Shown: piece after piece, positions 1-5,267 of the stretch | Position numbering within the stretch: the first letter of the stretch is position 1 | Layout of the letters: each line of letters begins with the position of its first letter | DNA from: an uncultured Sutterellaceae bacterium | GTDB lineage: Bacteria; Pseudomonadota; Gammaproteobacteria; Burkholderiales; Burkholderiaceae_F | Length of the DNA stretch: 5,267 nucleotides | Direction of reading: 5' to 3' | Assembly: GCA_947253615.1 (NCBI GenBank) | Contig: CAMYAA010000105.1 | Span: 1 to 5,267, forward strand | Notes under the pieces: generated by a model | What the model was told of the DNA's origin: nothing | The model's database searches: none | The model's input: the letters and a program-made list of their open reading frames with translations, nothing else | Translations under genes and position numbers: made by a program

Positions 1-48
1 TCTACACACTGCATATCGTCGGCAGCGTCAGATGTGTATAAGAGACAG
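1..48 (+). other. Illumina Nextera P5-side adapter with i5 index (synthetic, not genomic)
   Basis: This is untrimmed library adapter. Bases 1-7 are the end of the P5 oligo (TCTACAC). Bases 8-15 (ACTGCATA) match the Nextera i5 index S506. Bases 16-29 are TCGTCGGCAGCGTC. Bases 30-48 are the 19-bp Tn5 mosaic end, with no mismatch. Genomic sequence begins at 49. The adapter adds a false tail (LSLIHI, then a stop) to the peptidase gene that runs off this end. Confidence 0.98.
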
Positions 49-1137
49 CTCACCTGATTCAGCCACAAGATCAAGGCGCTTAGATAAGATATCAAGCGTA
101 ATTTGTTCCAAAGTATCGCGCCACTGACCGTTTTGCGTGTCTAAAGCAACACTTAACGGTTCCTGCAACATAATCTGAACAAATCGCGAGCTTTGTTCGG
201 GATCCGTCACTACGACCGTAGACTCTTTGGGCGTCAATGAACGAGTAATGCGCCCCCAATCTTCTGGGGTTTTGGCGCCGGTATTCTTTAATGCGCCAAA
301 ATCACGATCAATAATTTGCTTAGCTTTCTTAGCATCAAAATCACCCACCATGATCAACGCCATATTTTGAGGTTGATACCAACGATGGTAGAAGGCTTTC
401 GCACGTTCGACAGGGGCCGTCCTCACGACATCAAGCAATCCAATCGGATCTCGGAATTCGCTTAGTGAACCCCGATAACGCAGAGCCTGCAATGCATTAT
501 TGATTCGAGTACCAGCACTTTGACGCAATCGCCACTCTTCAATAATTACCCCACGCTCTCTTTCGAAATGGTGAGGCTCGAACAATAGGCCTGTGGCCCA
601 TTCCGAAAAGGCCGAAATTGCATGATCGAGATTTGCTCGGGCAGGCAGGCTTAATTTGAAAACTGTTGTTCCTAGACTGGTAATGGCATTAACATCAGCA
701 CCAAGTTGAATCCCCTCTTTTTCAAAACTCTTAAATAGCGTCTGATCCGGGAAATGGGTTGTGCCATTAAAGGCCATATGCTCTACAAAGTGGGCTAAAC
801 CTCGTTCGTTTTCAACTTCCTGAAGACTGCCGGCGCGAACCACTAGTCGCATCTCATAGGTTTGTTCACGAGTGTTTCGAGGAAACAAATAAACCGCCAA
901 ACCATTAGGAAGGACATAATGTTCAATACCAGGGGCTAAAGGTAATAAGTCTTTAACCTCGGCCTCCGTTTGTGCAGTAGACGCTTGCACAGCGCTTTGA
1001 GCACCCACAACCGTAGAAGCTTGCGCATAGCTAGTTAGCATCGCAAAACCTAAAGTCGCGACAGAAGACAATAATAACGCTCGATAAAGTGGGTTCAGAT
1101 CAAAAAATACAGGACGACCTTGGGAAAGATGTTTCAT
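49..1137 (-). CDS. PqqL-like M16 family zinc metallopeptidase, C-terminus cut off by contig end
   Basis: This is the N-terminal 363 residues of a secreted M16 (pitrilysin/insulinase clan) zinc protease. Residues 1-40 look like a signal peptide, with a hydrophobic core at about 19-34 and a likely cut after AQA at 38-40, so the enzyme should act in the periplasm. The inverted zinc motif HxxEH is intact (H116, E119, H120 in GLAHFVEHMAFNGT). The downstream acidic zinc ligand is expected in RGVIIEEW (E200 or E201). Further family landmarks are DVNAITS at 148-154 and WYQPQNMALIMVGD at 253-266. The wording around these motifs resembles E. coli PqqL and Pectobacterium FusC more than mitochondrial-type M16B enzymes. 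PqqL is about 930 residues, so more than half, including the inactive C-terminal half, is missing. The ATG at 1137 is the only start placing the signal peptide at the N-terminus; a weak AGG lies 8 nt upstream. The gene follows the TonB receptor by 79 bp and probably shares its promoter. Family is certain; substrate is unknown. Confidence 0.93.
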
Positions 1138-1161
1138 AGCTTCAACCTAAAAACTTGTCCA

Positions 1162-1200
1162 AATCAAAAGAAGTTATGGGGGCTAGATTCCTAGCCCCCT
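1162..1200 (-). terminator. Strong hairpin between receptor and peptidase genes, possible partial terminator
   Basis: Bases 1178-1186 (GGGGGCTAG) and 1191-1199 (CTAGCCCCC) form a perfect 9-bp stem closed by a 4-nt loop. In the minus-strand transcript the stem comes 17 nt after the receptor stop codon and is followed by ATAACTTCTTTTGATTT, a broken rather than clean U-tract. It may end part of the transcripts after the receptor, lowering peptidase expression, or protect the receptor mRNA 3' end. No U-tract follows on the plus strand, so it is not a plus-strand terminator. Confidence 0.6.
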
Positions 1201-1216
1201 GCAATGACTCCAAAGA

Positions 1217-3757
1217 TTAGTACTCGTAGTTCAAACCTAACCAGAACTGTCGCCCAGGGGCATAGTTAGTATAAGTTTGTCCTTTAAAGAGCATGTGGTT
1301 TTGAACGTTCTTACGATTCAACACGTTGTTGATTTCGATTGAAGCTGAAAGTCCTTTCGCAAACTGTGGACGATAAGTTAACTTGGTATTCCAAACCCAG
1401 CTTACGGGATAGTGAACTTTTTTATATTGCTTAACTTTCATTGAATAACCATCATCAGGCGACTGAACCTCAGCCATAACACCGTCTTCTAGTTCTGCTT
1501 GGTTTCTTGATGAATCCAGATGGAACAAGTTATACCAAGTTAACCCATAACGATCCCACGTACTGGTAATTTCAAAATTAAATTTGATGGGAATGTTAAA
1601 GTCCGTAGCATCTAAATCCTTAGCCTTTATCAACTTACCATCATAGAGGACATAATCATCGTTTACGCCTTCATTTTTCACGTCCTGGAGAGAATAACCT
1701 CTGCCTAAATCTTGATTACTTTTCGTTTTAGACCAAGCAACAGACAAAGCAATCTGATTATTTATACCTTTAATAGTTAAGAGTTGATTATTTTCTAACC
1801 GGAATAAAACAGACTCATGTTTCGACTCTCCCAAATTATTGAAGACACGAGACCATGTAGTGTTATACCCCGCACCCGATGACTCATATGAAGAGCGAAC
1901 CCCGTCCTTACCACGACGATAGACGTAACTAAGTTTCCCCTTCCAGCCCTTAACTTGTTGCGTAATGGATAATAACAACTCATCATCGTAGGGCGTTTTC
2001 AATTTGTTAAGCCCTGCAAAGTCGGTATTATGGAACCATTCTGCGTCAGGCTGATCCCAACTCTTTACCCAATCATATGCGTTATACAACCCCTCATTTT
2101 GCCCCTTATAAAGAGCGTAACTAAGTAGGCTGCGTCCATAATAGCGGTTCGCTCCCATTCCCAAAATTGTTTGTTTATTTCCTAATAAATCAAAACTTGC
2201 CGACAAACGTGGGGCCACATTAACTTTTCCATTAAAACCATCATGATCTACGCGAACGCCAGGGCGAAGCGTTAGTCGCTTATAAGTAAGCGTATCTTCT
2301 AACCATAATGACTGCGTAAAATAGTTAGCCTTATAACTTCCCTTTCGCCAAACTGTAGTAGTTGCCATAGGTTGAACCATTGTGCTATCACCCATGACCA
2401 TTCCCATAATTCCTCGTCGGAAATAATCTTTATCACGCTTATATTGGGCTCGCGTGTCAAAAATTTCTACACCAGTGCTTATCTTATGGTTTGTCGCTCC
2501 TAAATCGATAGGATCAAAATCTAAACGGCTCTTTAACGTGAGAACATTCTGAAAACTCTTTAGATCTCCCAAGCCGCCAGTTGCAAATGTAGTCAACTTT
2601 TTCTCTGAATAATCATATAACCCAAATTGAAACCAATCATCTACCTCACTATCACGAGTGTCTTCCATATGGGTGTATGACAAATCGGTTAACCATCGAA
2701 CCTTAGAGAATCTATGATTAATTGTTAGATTCCCATTAAAAGCATTATGGTTATCATTGTAAGCAGAATCTACAACGTTAGACAAAAAACTATGGGAGCG
2801 GTAACGAGACATACCCAAAGATAAATCTATGGTTGTATTTTGCCCGACATATGCCGTGCCTTTAACAAAAGCATTATCTGATGTTCTCTTTTCCTGCAGC
2901 ATCCCACCTGGAACTGGTGTAAATTGAACCTCATAAGAAAAAGGATCAGGAGCTTCCAACGTGGCCTTAATTAAAGGAGGCTGAATAGTAGGAATTTTCG
3001 ATTCTCTTCGCGAGGCCCCAACAACAAAACCAACACTATCATTGATGCCAAAAGTGGCACTTGCACCATATTCGCGCTTAGTAAAGTCCGTCTGGAATTG
3101 AGCTTGATGTGCCACATCGCCCCCTTGCGTTATATCGAGCGCAGGATCTTTGAAAATGTGGCTCCAGCCGGACTGAGTAGTACGACCCCATACCGAGAAA
3201 TGGTTTTGACCTTGCCAAGAGCGCGTTTTCACATCAACAACGCCCCCCTTGAAGAAACCTAAACTAGCAGGGACGTTGGCATCATACACATCCACACTAT
3301 CAATTAGATTGGCATCAACAAAGAACCCTTGTTCATGCGATCCACCCAGACGCGTCACTGTTACATCGGCTTGTTGCGCTGGGTCCAAATCGGAATTCAT
3401 TGAAATGCCGTCGATCATGTAATTGTTTTGATAGGCAGTATTCCCGTGAATCGAAATGTGGGATGGCTTAATTTCACCTTGTTGGAGACTGGATTCCGAC
3501 TGATTAGAAAATTGAATAACCGGATTGTTCTTTAACAAATCCGTGACGTTACTATTGCCCAAGTTGTGCGTAGCAATACTCTCATGCGTAACACGAGTTT
3601 TCTCCGTAAGAACACGTTGCTTACTCGAGGCTTTCACGGTGACAGAATCTAATTTTTGAGGGGCCGTTTCTTCTTGAGCTTGAGCAAAATTAGCAAAACC
3701 ATAGCAAATGGCAAAACTAATAGCCAGGCTCAATGTCGATTGGCGTAAATAAGGCAT
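1217..3757 (-). CDS. TonB-dependent outer-membrane receptor, Fur-regulated, complete
   Basis: This is a complete 846-residue TonB-dependent transporter, which imports a large or scarce ligand across the outer membrane using TonB/ExbB/ExbD energy. A signal peptide spans residues 1-27 (cut after AQA). A TonB box, LDSVTV, lies at 36-41. The plug domain runs from about 47 to 179 and contains NNYMIDGISMN (111-121) and the end motif GFFKGGVVDVKTR (167-179). The rest reads as alternating beta-strands of a 22-strand barrel, with the usual ending EINNVLNRKN...PGRQFWLGLNYEY and a terminal aromatic Tyr. The only Cys I see is in the signal peptide. Two putative loops stand out: a Met-rich one (451-464) and an aromatic-rich one (547-575). 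The start is supported by GGAG 7 nt upstream of the ATG. A sigma70 promoter and a Fur box lie just upstream, so iron repression is expected. The ligand cannot be read from sequence; the neighbouring PqqL-like protease suggests a protein or peptide iron source (inference). Heme or siderophore uptake is the main alternative. Confidence 0.95.
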   Translation of the reverse strand: MPYLRQSTLSLAISFAICYGFANFAQAQEETAPQKLDSVTVKASSKQRVLTEKTRVTHESIATHNLGNSNVTDLLKNNPVIQFSNQSESSLQQGEIKPSHISIHGNTAYQNNYMIDGISMNSDLDPAQQADVTVTRLGGSHEQGFFVDANLIDSVDVYDANVPASLGFFKGGVVDVKTRSWQGQNHFSVWGRTTQSGWSHIFKDPALDITQGGDVAHQAQFQTDFTKREYGASATFGINDSVGFVVGASRRESKIPTIQPPLIKATLEAPDPFSYEVQFTPVPGGMLQEKRTSDNAFVKGTAYVGQNTTIDLSLGMSRYRSHSFLSNVVDSAYNDNHNAFNGNLTINHRFSKVRWLTDLSYTHMEDTRDSEVDDWFQFGLYDYSEKKLTTFATGGLGDLKSFQNVLTLKSRLDFDPIDLGATNHKISTGVEIFDTRAQYKRDKDYFRRGIMGMVMGDSTMVQPMATTTVWRKGSYKANYFTQSLWLEDTLTYKRLTLRPGVRVDHDGFNGKVNVAPRLSASFDLLGNKQTILGMGANRYYGRSLLSYALYKGQNEGLYNAYDWVKSWDQPDAEWFHNTDFAGLNKLKTPYDDELLLSITQQVKGWKGKLSYVYRRGKDGVRSSYESSGAGYNTTWSRVFNNLGESKHESVLFRLENNQLLTIKGINNQIALSVAWSKTKSNQDLGRGYSLQDVKNEGVNDDYVLYDGKLIKAKDLDATDFNIPIKFNFEITSTWDRYGLTWYNLFHLDSSRNQAELEDGVMAEVQSPDDGYSMKVKQYKKVHYPVSWVWNTKLTYRPQFAKGLSASIEINNVLNRKNVQNHMLFKGQTYTNYAPGRQFWLGLNYEY

Positions 3758-3763
3758 TTGTTG

Positions 3764-3768
3764 TCTCC
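3764..3768 (-). promoter_or_regulatory. Ribosome binding site of the TonB-dependent receptor gene
   Basis: The minus strand reads GGAGA here, 6-7 nt before the ATG at 3757. This good Shine-Dalgarno match fixes the receptor start, which also places a complete signal peptide at the N-terminus. Confidence 0.8.
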
Positions 3769-3777
3769 AACATAAAT

Positions 3778-3796
3778 GGTAATGATTCTCAGTATC
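3778..3796 (-). promoter_or_regulatory. Fur box (ferric uptake regulator operator)
   Basis: On the minus strand the 19-mer GATACTGAGAATCATTACC matches the classical Fur consensus GATAATGATAATCATTATC at 16 of 19 positions (mismatches at positions 5, 9 and 18). It overlaps the last three bases of the -10 hexamer and the predicted start of transcription, the expected position for iron-dependent repression. It lies 20 bp upstream of the receptor start codon. Confidence 0.85.
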
Positions 3797-3822
3797 ATAA
3801 TTTCATCAACAATTGCCTTCAA
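3794..3822 (-). promoter_or_regulatory. Sigma70-type promoter of the receptor-peptidase unit
   Basis: On the minus strand, -35 TTGAAG (3817-3822) and -10 TATGAT (3794-3799) are separated by exactly 17 nt. Transcription should start near 3787, leaving a 5' leader of about 30 nt before the ATG. The Fur box covers the -10 edge and the start site. No experimental evidence; this is called from motif quality and position. Confidence 0.75.
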
Positions 3823-4001
3823 ACAAAAAAGCCTTATTCCCCCTACAAATAAATCATTTTCATGGATAACCCTTAAAAAATAACCATTTAGTTATTATGC
3901 CTTTTGCCATAATGCCACAATTGGAAAATGACAACTCCAGGACTGCTGTTGTCTAAAAAACACCGACATCTGCCCTATTAAAACGTTGTCGCTACTCCCC
4001 T
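3823..4001. other. Intergenic region with several inverted repeats and no supportable gene
   Basis: This AT-rich stretch lies between the ECF terminator and the receptor promoter. It holds three dyads. Bases 3879-3884/3891-3896 (AATAAC/GTTATT, 6-nt loop) are followed on the minus strand by six T. Bases 3894-3899/3908-3913 form ATTATG/CATAAT. Bases 3930-3953 form an imperfect 24-bp palindrome, GACAAC/GTTGTC with inner CAG/CTG, pairing at 9 of 12 positions. The short open frames here (16-24 codons) have no convincing ribosome binding site or recognisable product. The dyads could be operator sites or part of a small transcript; I cannot tell which. Confidence 0.5.
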
Positions 4002-4035
4002 AAAAAGAAAAACCGCCCAAAAACATTGAGCGGTT
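4002..4035 (-). terminator. Rho-independent terminator of the ECF transporter operon
   Basis: In the minus-strand transcript the stem AACCGC (4030-4035) pairs with GCGGTT (4011-4016) across a 13-nt loop, followed directly by the T-rich tract TTTCTTTTT (4002-4010). It lies 26 nt past the ATPase stop codon. It separates the ECF operon from the receptor unit, which has its own promoter. Confidence 0.85.
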
Positions 4036-4061
4036 CTCCATTGTCCGATGACTTTATTTAC

Positions 4062-4739
4062 TTAGAGCGCCTCGTCCGGCTTAACCTCCAAAGGCTCAAT
4101 GCGCCCATGCTTTAACGTCACTAAACGCGTCGTCACCGCCTTTAAAAAGTCAAAATCGTGAGAAACCACAATCTTGGCTTGCGGTAAACACTTTAATAAG
4201 TCCGTTAAACGCTGACGAGCTGCTAAGTCTAACCCCGTCGTCGGTTCGTCTAACAACAACACCTCGGGCTTCATCGCTAAGATCGACGCAATCGTCACTA
4301 AACGCTTTTGACCGCCCGACAGGCATAAACTCTCCGAGTGCGCCAGCCCTTCAGCCCCTAAGCTCTTTAACGCTTCTAAAGAAACCACTTCGGCCTCTTC
4401 GTCCGTTAAACCTAAGTTGCGCGGACCAAACATCACATCGTCAAATACGTCCGGGAAAAATAATTGATGCTCCGGATTCTGTAAAACAAACCCTACATGA
4501 CGACGTAATTGCTGGAAATCCGCTTCCGTCTCAATGGACTTGCCCCCTAAGAAAATCTGACCACCAGTACGCTTTTCAAGCCCCGTAATGCAGCGTAGCA
4601 ACGTCGTTTTGCCACTACCGTTGTCCGACCACACCCCAATGGACTCGCCCTCATGCACTTCAAGCGTCGCCCCATCAAAAATGGGATTCCCAGGCGTGTA
4701 GCCAAAACTTAAGTCTTTCACCGTTAATAAAACACTCAT
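4062..4739 (-). CDS. cbiO: CbiO-like ATPase (A component) of an ECF transporter
   Basis: This complete 225-residue ABC ATPase would power an energy-coupling-factor importer on the cytoplasmic face of the inner membrane. Motifs in order are: A-loop Tyr14; Walker A 38-45, SDNGSGKT; Q-loop Q87 in VLQNPEHQLFFPDVFDDVMFGP, the wording typical of CbiO/NikO/EcfA; signature LSGGQ (140-144); Walker B VLLLDEP (160-166) with catalytic E165; D-loop GLD (169-171); and switch His194. All catalytic residues are present. One oddity is that the first Walker A position is Ser38 rather than the usual Gly. At 225 residues it is shorter than many CbiO proteins (about 270). Its ATG overlaps the TGA of the T-component gene as ATGA, with AGGTGG just upstream, indicating translational coupling. 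The order T then A fits cbi/nik MNQO operons, so cobalt or nickel is likely, but biotin (BioM) or another vitamin cannot be excluded. Leu is TTA at 25 of 35 positions and Thr is ACG at 15 of 16. Confidence 0.92.
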   Translation of the reverse strand: MSVLLTVKDLSFGYTPGNPIFDGATLEVHEGESIGVWSDNGSGKTTLLRCITGLEKRTGGQIFLGGKSIETEADFQQLRRHVGFVLQNPEHQLFFPDVFDDVMFGPRNLGLTDEEAEVVSLEALKSLGAEGLAHSESLCLSGGQKRLVTIASILAMKPEVLLLDEPTTGLDLAARQRLTDLLKCLPQAKIVVSHDFDFLKAVTTRLVTLKHGRIEPLEVKPDEAL

Positions 4740-5224
4740 AATCCACCTGGAAAATAAAAATTACCGACGGCTAATACCGCCACTAAAACAAAACTCAAAA
4801 GAATTAACGCCCAATCGCGAGCACGTAATTTGTGAAAATGAACCGCTGACCACTGACCGGTGAAGCCACGTAACTTCAGCGCTTCGGTTAACACACGACT
4901 CTTTTGATAGGCACGTAACATCAAAATCCCCACAAAACTCGCAATGGTCTTGTAGGTGTGCATCGAAAATTTCGGTTCAAAACCACGTAATTTCGCCGCC
5001 TGCTCTAACGTCACTTTCTCACGGGTAAACCCGTCGATCTGACGCGCCGTTAATAAAATTAACGTCGTTAATTTGGGCGGAAACTTCAAGCCCGTCATCG
5101 CTCGCGCTAACGCCGTGGGCGTCATCCCAACTAAAAACCCATCAAACGTAAAAAAAATCGCATTACACTTCAACGTCAATAACGCCGTTAACGTGACCCC
5201 TGCATGCGTAATCGTGATCGGACC
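4736..5224 (-). CDS. cbiQ: CbiQ-like transmembrane T component of an ECF transporter, N-terminus cut off by contig end
   Basis: The last 162 residues of the integral-membrane T component remain. This protein couples the ATPase to the substrate-binding S component in the inner membrane. The family's two coupling-helix Ala-Arg-Gly motifs are both visible: AAKLRGF (retained residues 76-82) and ALKLRGF (115-121). They dock onto the ATPases. Hydrophobic stretches at about 93-104 and 138-156 are likely membrane helices; the second ends the protein. Family members are about 220-260 residues, so roughly 60-100 N-terminal residues lie beyond the contig. An open frame continues into the adapter to a GTG at 5239, but MYKSQ there is adapter-encoded. 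The stop TGA overlaps the ATPase start by 4 nt. The family call is firm; naming it CbiQ rather than NikQ, BioN or generic EcfT rests on gene order and similarity in wording. Leu codons are again mostly TTA in the parts examined. Confidence 0.88.
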   Translation of the reverse strand, partial: GPITITHAGVTLTALLTLKCNAIFFTFDGFLVGMTPTALARAMTGLKFPPKLTTLILLTARQIDGFTREKVTLEQAAKLRGFEPKFSMHTYKTIASFVGILMLRAYQKSRVLTEALKLRGFTGQWSAVHFHKLRARDWALILLSFVLVAVLAVGNFYFPGGL

Positions 5225-5267
5225 CTGGCTCTTATACACATCTCCGAGCCCACGAGACCGTACTAGA
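5225..5267 (-). other. Illumina Nextera P7-side adapter with i7 index (synthetic, not genomic)
   Basis: Bases 5225-5243 are the reverse complement of the Tn5 mosaic end with one mismatch: G at 5228 where T is expected. Bases 5244-5258 are CCGAGCCCACGAGAC. Bases 5259-5266 (CGTACTAG) match Nextera i7 index N702, and the final A begins the P7 oligo. Genomic sequence ends at 5224. Confidence 0.98.

Noticed and set aside
28..48. Last six codons and stop of the peptidase open frame (LSLIHI)
   Set aside because: Encoded by the Tn5 mosaic end of the adapter; the gene is truncated at 49.
30..48. Tn5 mosaic ends at both termini as evidence of a natural Tn5 transposon
   Set aside because: They are joined to Illumina index and primer sequence, so they come from library preparation rather than from an insertion in the genome.
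1795..1986. 63-residue open frame on the minus strand
   Set aside because: It lies wholly inside the receptor gene in another frame, with no ribosome binding site or recognisable domain; the receptor frame is clearly the coding one.
3875..3896. AATAAC/GTTATT hairpin followed by six T on the minus strand as a terminator
   Set aside because: The 6-bp stem has only one G-C pair and is too weak to call, and no gene ends just before it.
3882..3984. Possible small peptides of 16-24 codons in the intergenic region, on both strands
   Set aside because: No convincing ribosome binding site, no signal or domain, and frames this short are expected by chance.
3823..4001. Riboswitch (for example cobalamin) in the long spacer
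   Set aside because: I see no B12-box or other conserved riboswitch core, most of the spacer lies upstream of the predicted transcription start, and the leader after that start is only about 30 nt.
49..5224. CRISPR array, insertion sequence, tRNA or rRNA gene
   Set aside because: No regularly spaced direct repeats, transposase-like frames, cloverleaf or rRNA motifs were seen on either strand.
5225..5239. GTG start codon and first residues MYKSQ of the T-component open frame
   Set aside because: These codons fall in the adapter, and family members have about 60-100 more N-terminal residues, so this is not a real start.

Overview
The window is a library-derived contig from a Gram-negative bacterium, most likely a proteobacterium. 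The evidence is an outer-membrane TonB-dependent receptor, a periplasmic-type M16 metallopeptidase with a signal peptide, and a near-consensus Fur box. I cannot place it to genus from sequence alone. Both ends are synthetic. Bases 1-48 and 5225-5267 are Illumina Nextera adapter with index bases, so real DNA runs only from 49 to 5224, and the outermost gene at each end is cut.

All four genes lie on the minus strand and form two units. Reading in the direction of transcription (right to left), the first unit is the end of an energy-coupling-factor (ECF) transporter operon. It holds the C-terminal part of a CbiQ-like transmembrane T component (4736-5224), overlapping by 4 nt a CbiO-like ATPase (4062-4739), followed by a Rho-independent terminator (4002-4035). 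The substrate-binding gene is not in the window. The gene order and protein families suggest cobalt or nickel uptake, but the substrate is not proven.

An approximately 300-bp intergenic region follows (3758-4061). Its left part holds a good sigma70-type promoter (TTGAAG, 17 nt, TATGAT) overlapped by a 19-bp Fur box matching 16 of 19 consensus positions. It drives the second unit: a complete 846-aa TonB-dependent receptor (1217-3757), then, after 79 bp containing a strong 9-bp hairpin, the N-terminal 363 residues of a PqqL-like M16 zinc peptidase (49-1137).

An iron-regulated receptor next to a PqqL-type protease is the arrangement of E. coli yddB-pqqL and Pectobacterium fusA-fusC. In the latter, a small iron protein (plant ferredoxin) is imported whole across the outer membrane and cleaved in the periplasm to free its iron. 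By analogy, this locus may take up and digest a protein or peptide substrate for iron. That is the most interesting reading of the window, and it remains inference. Codon usage differs visibly between the two units: the ECF genes are strongly biased to TTA for Leu and ACG for Thr, while samples of the receptor and peptidase genes are mixed.
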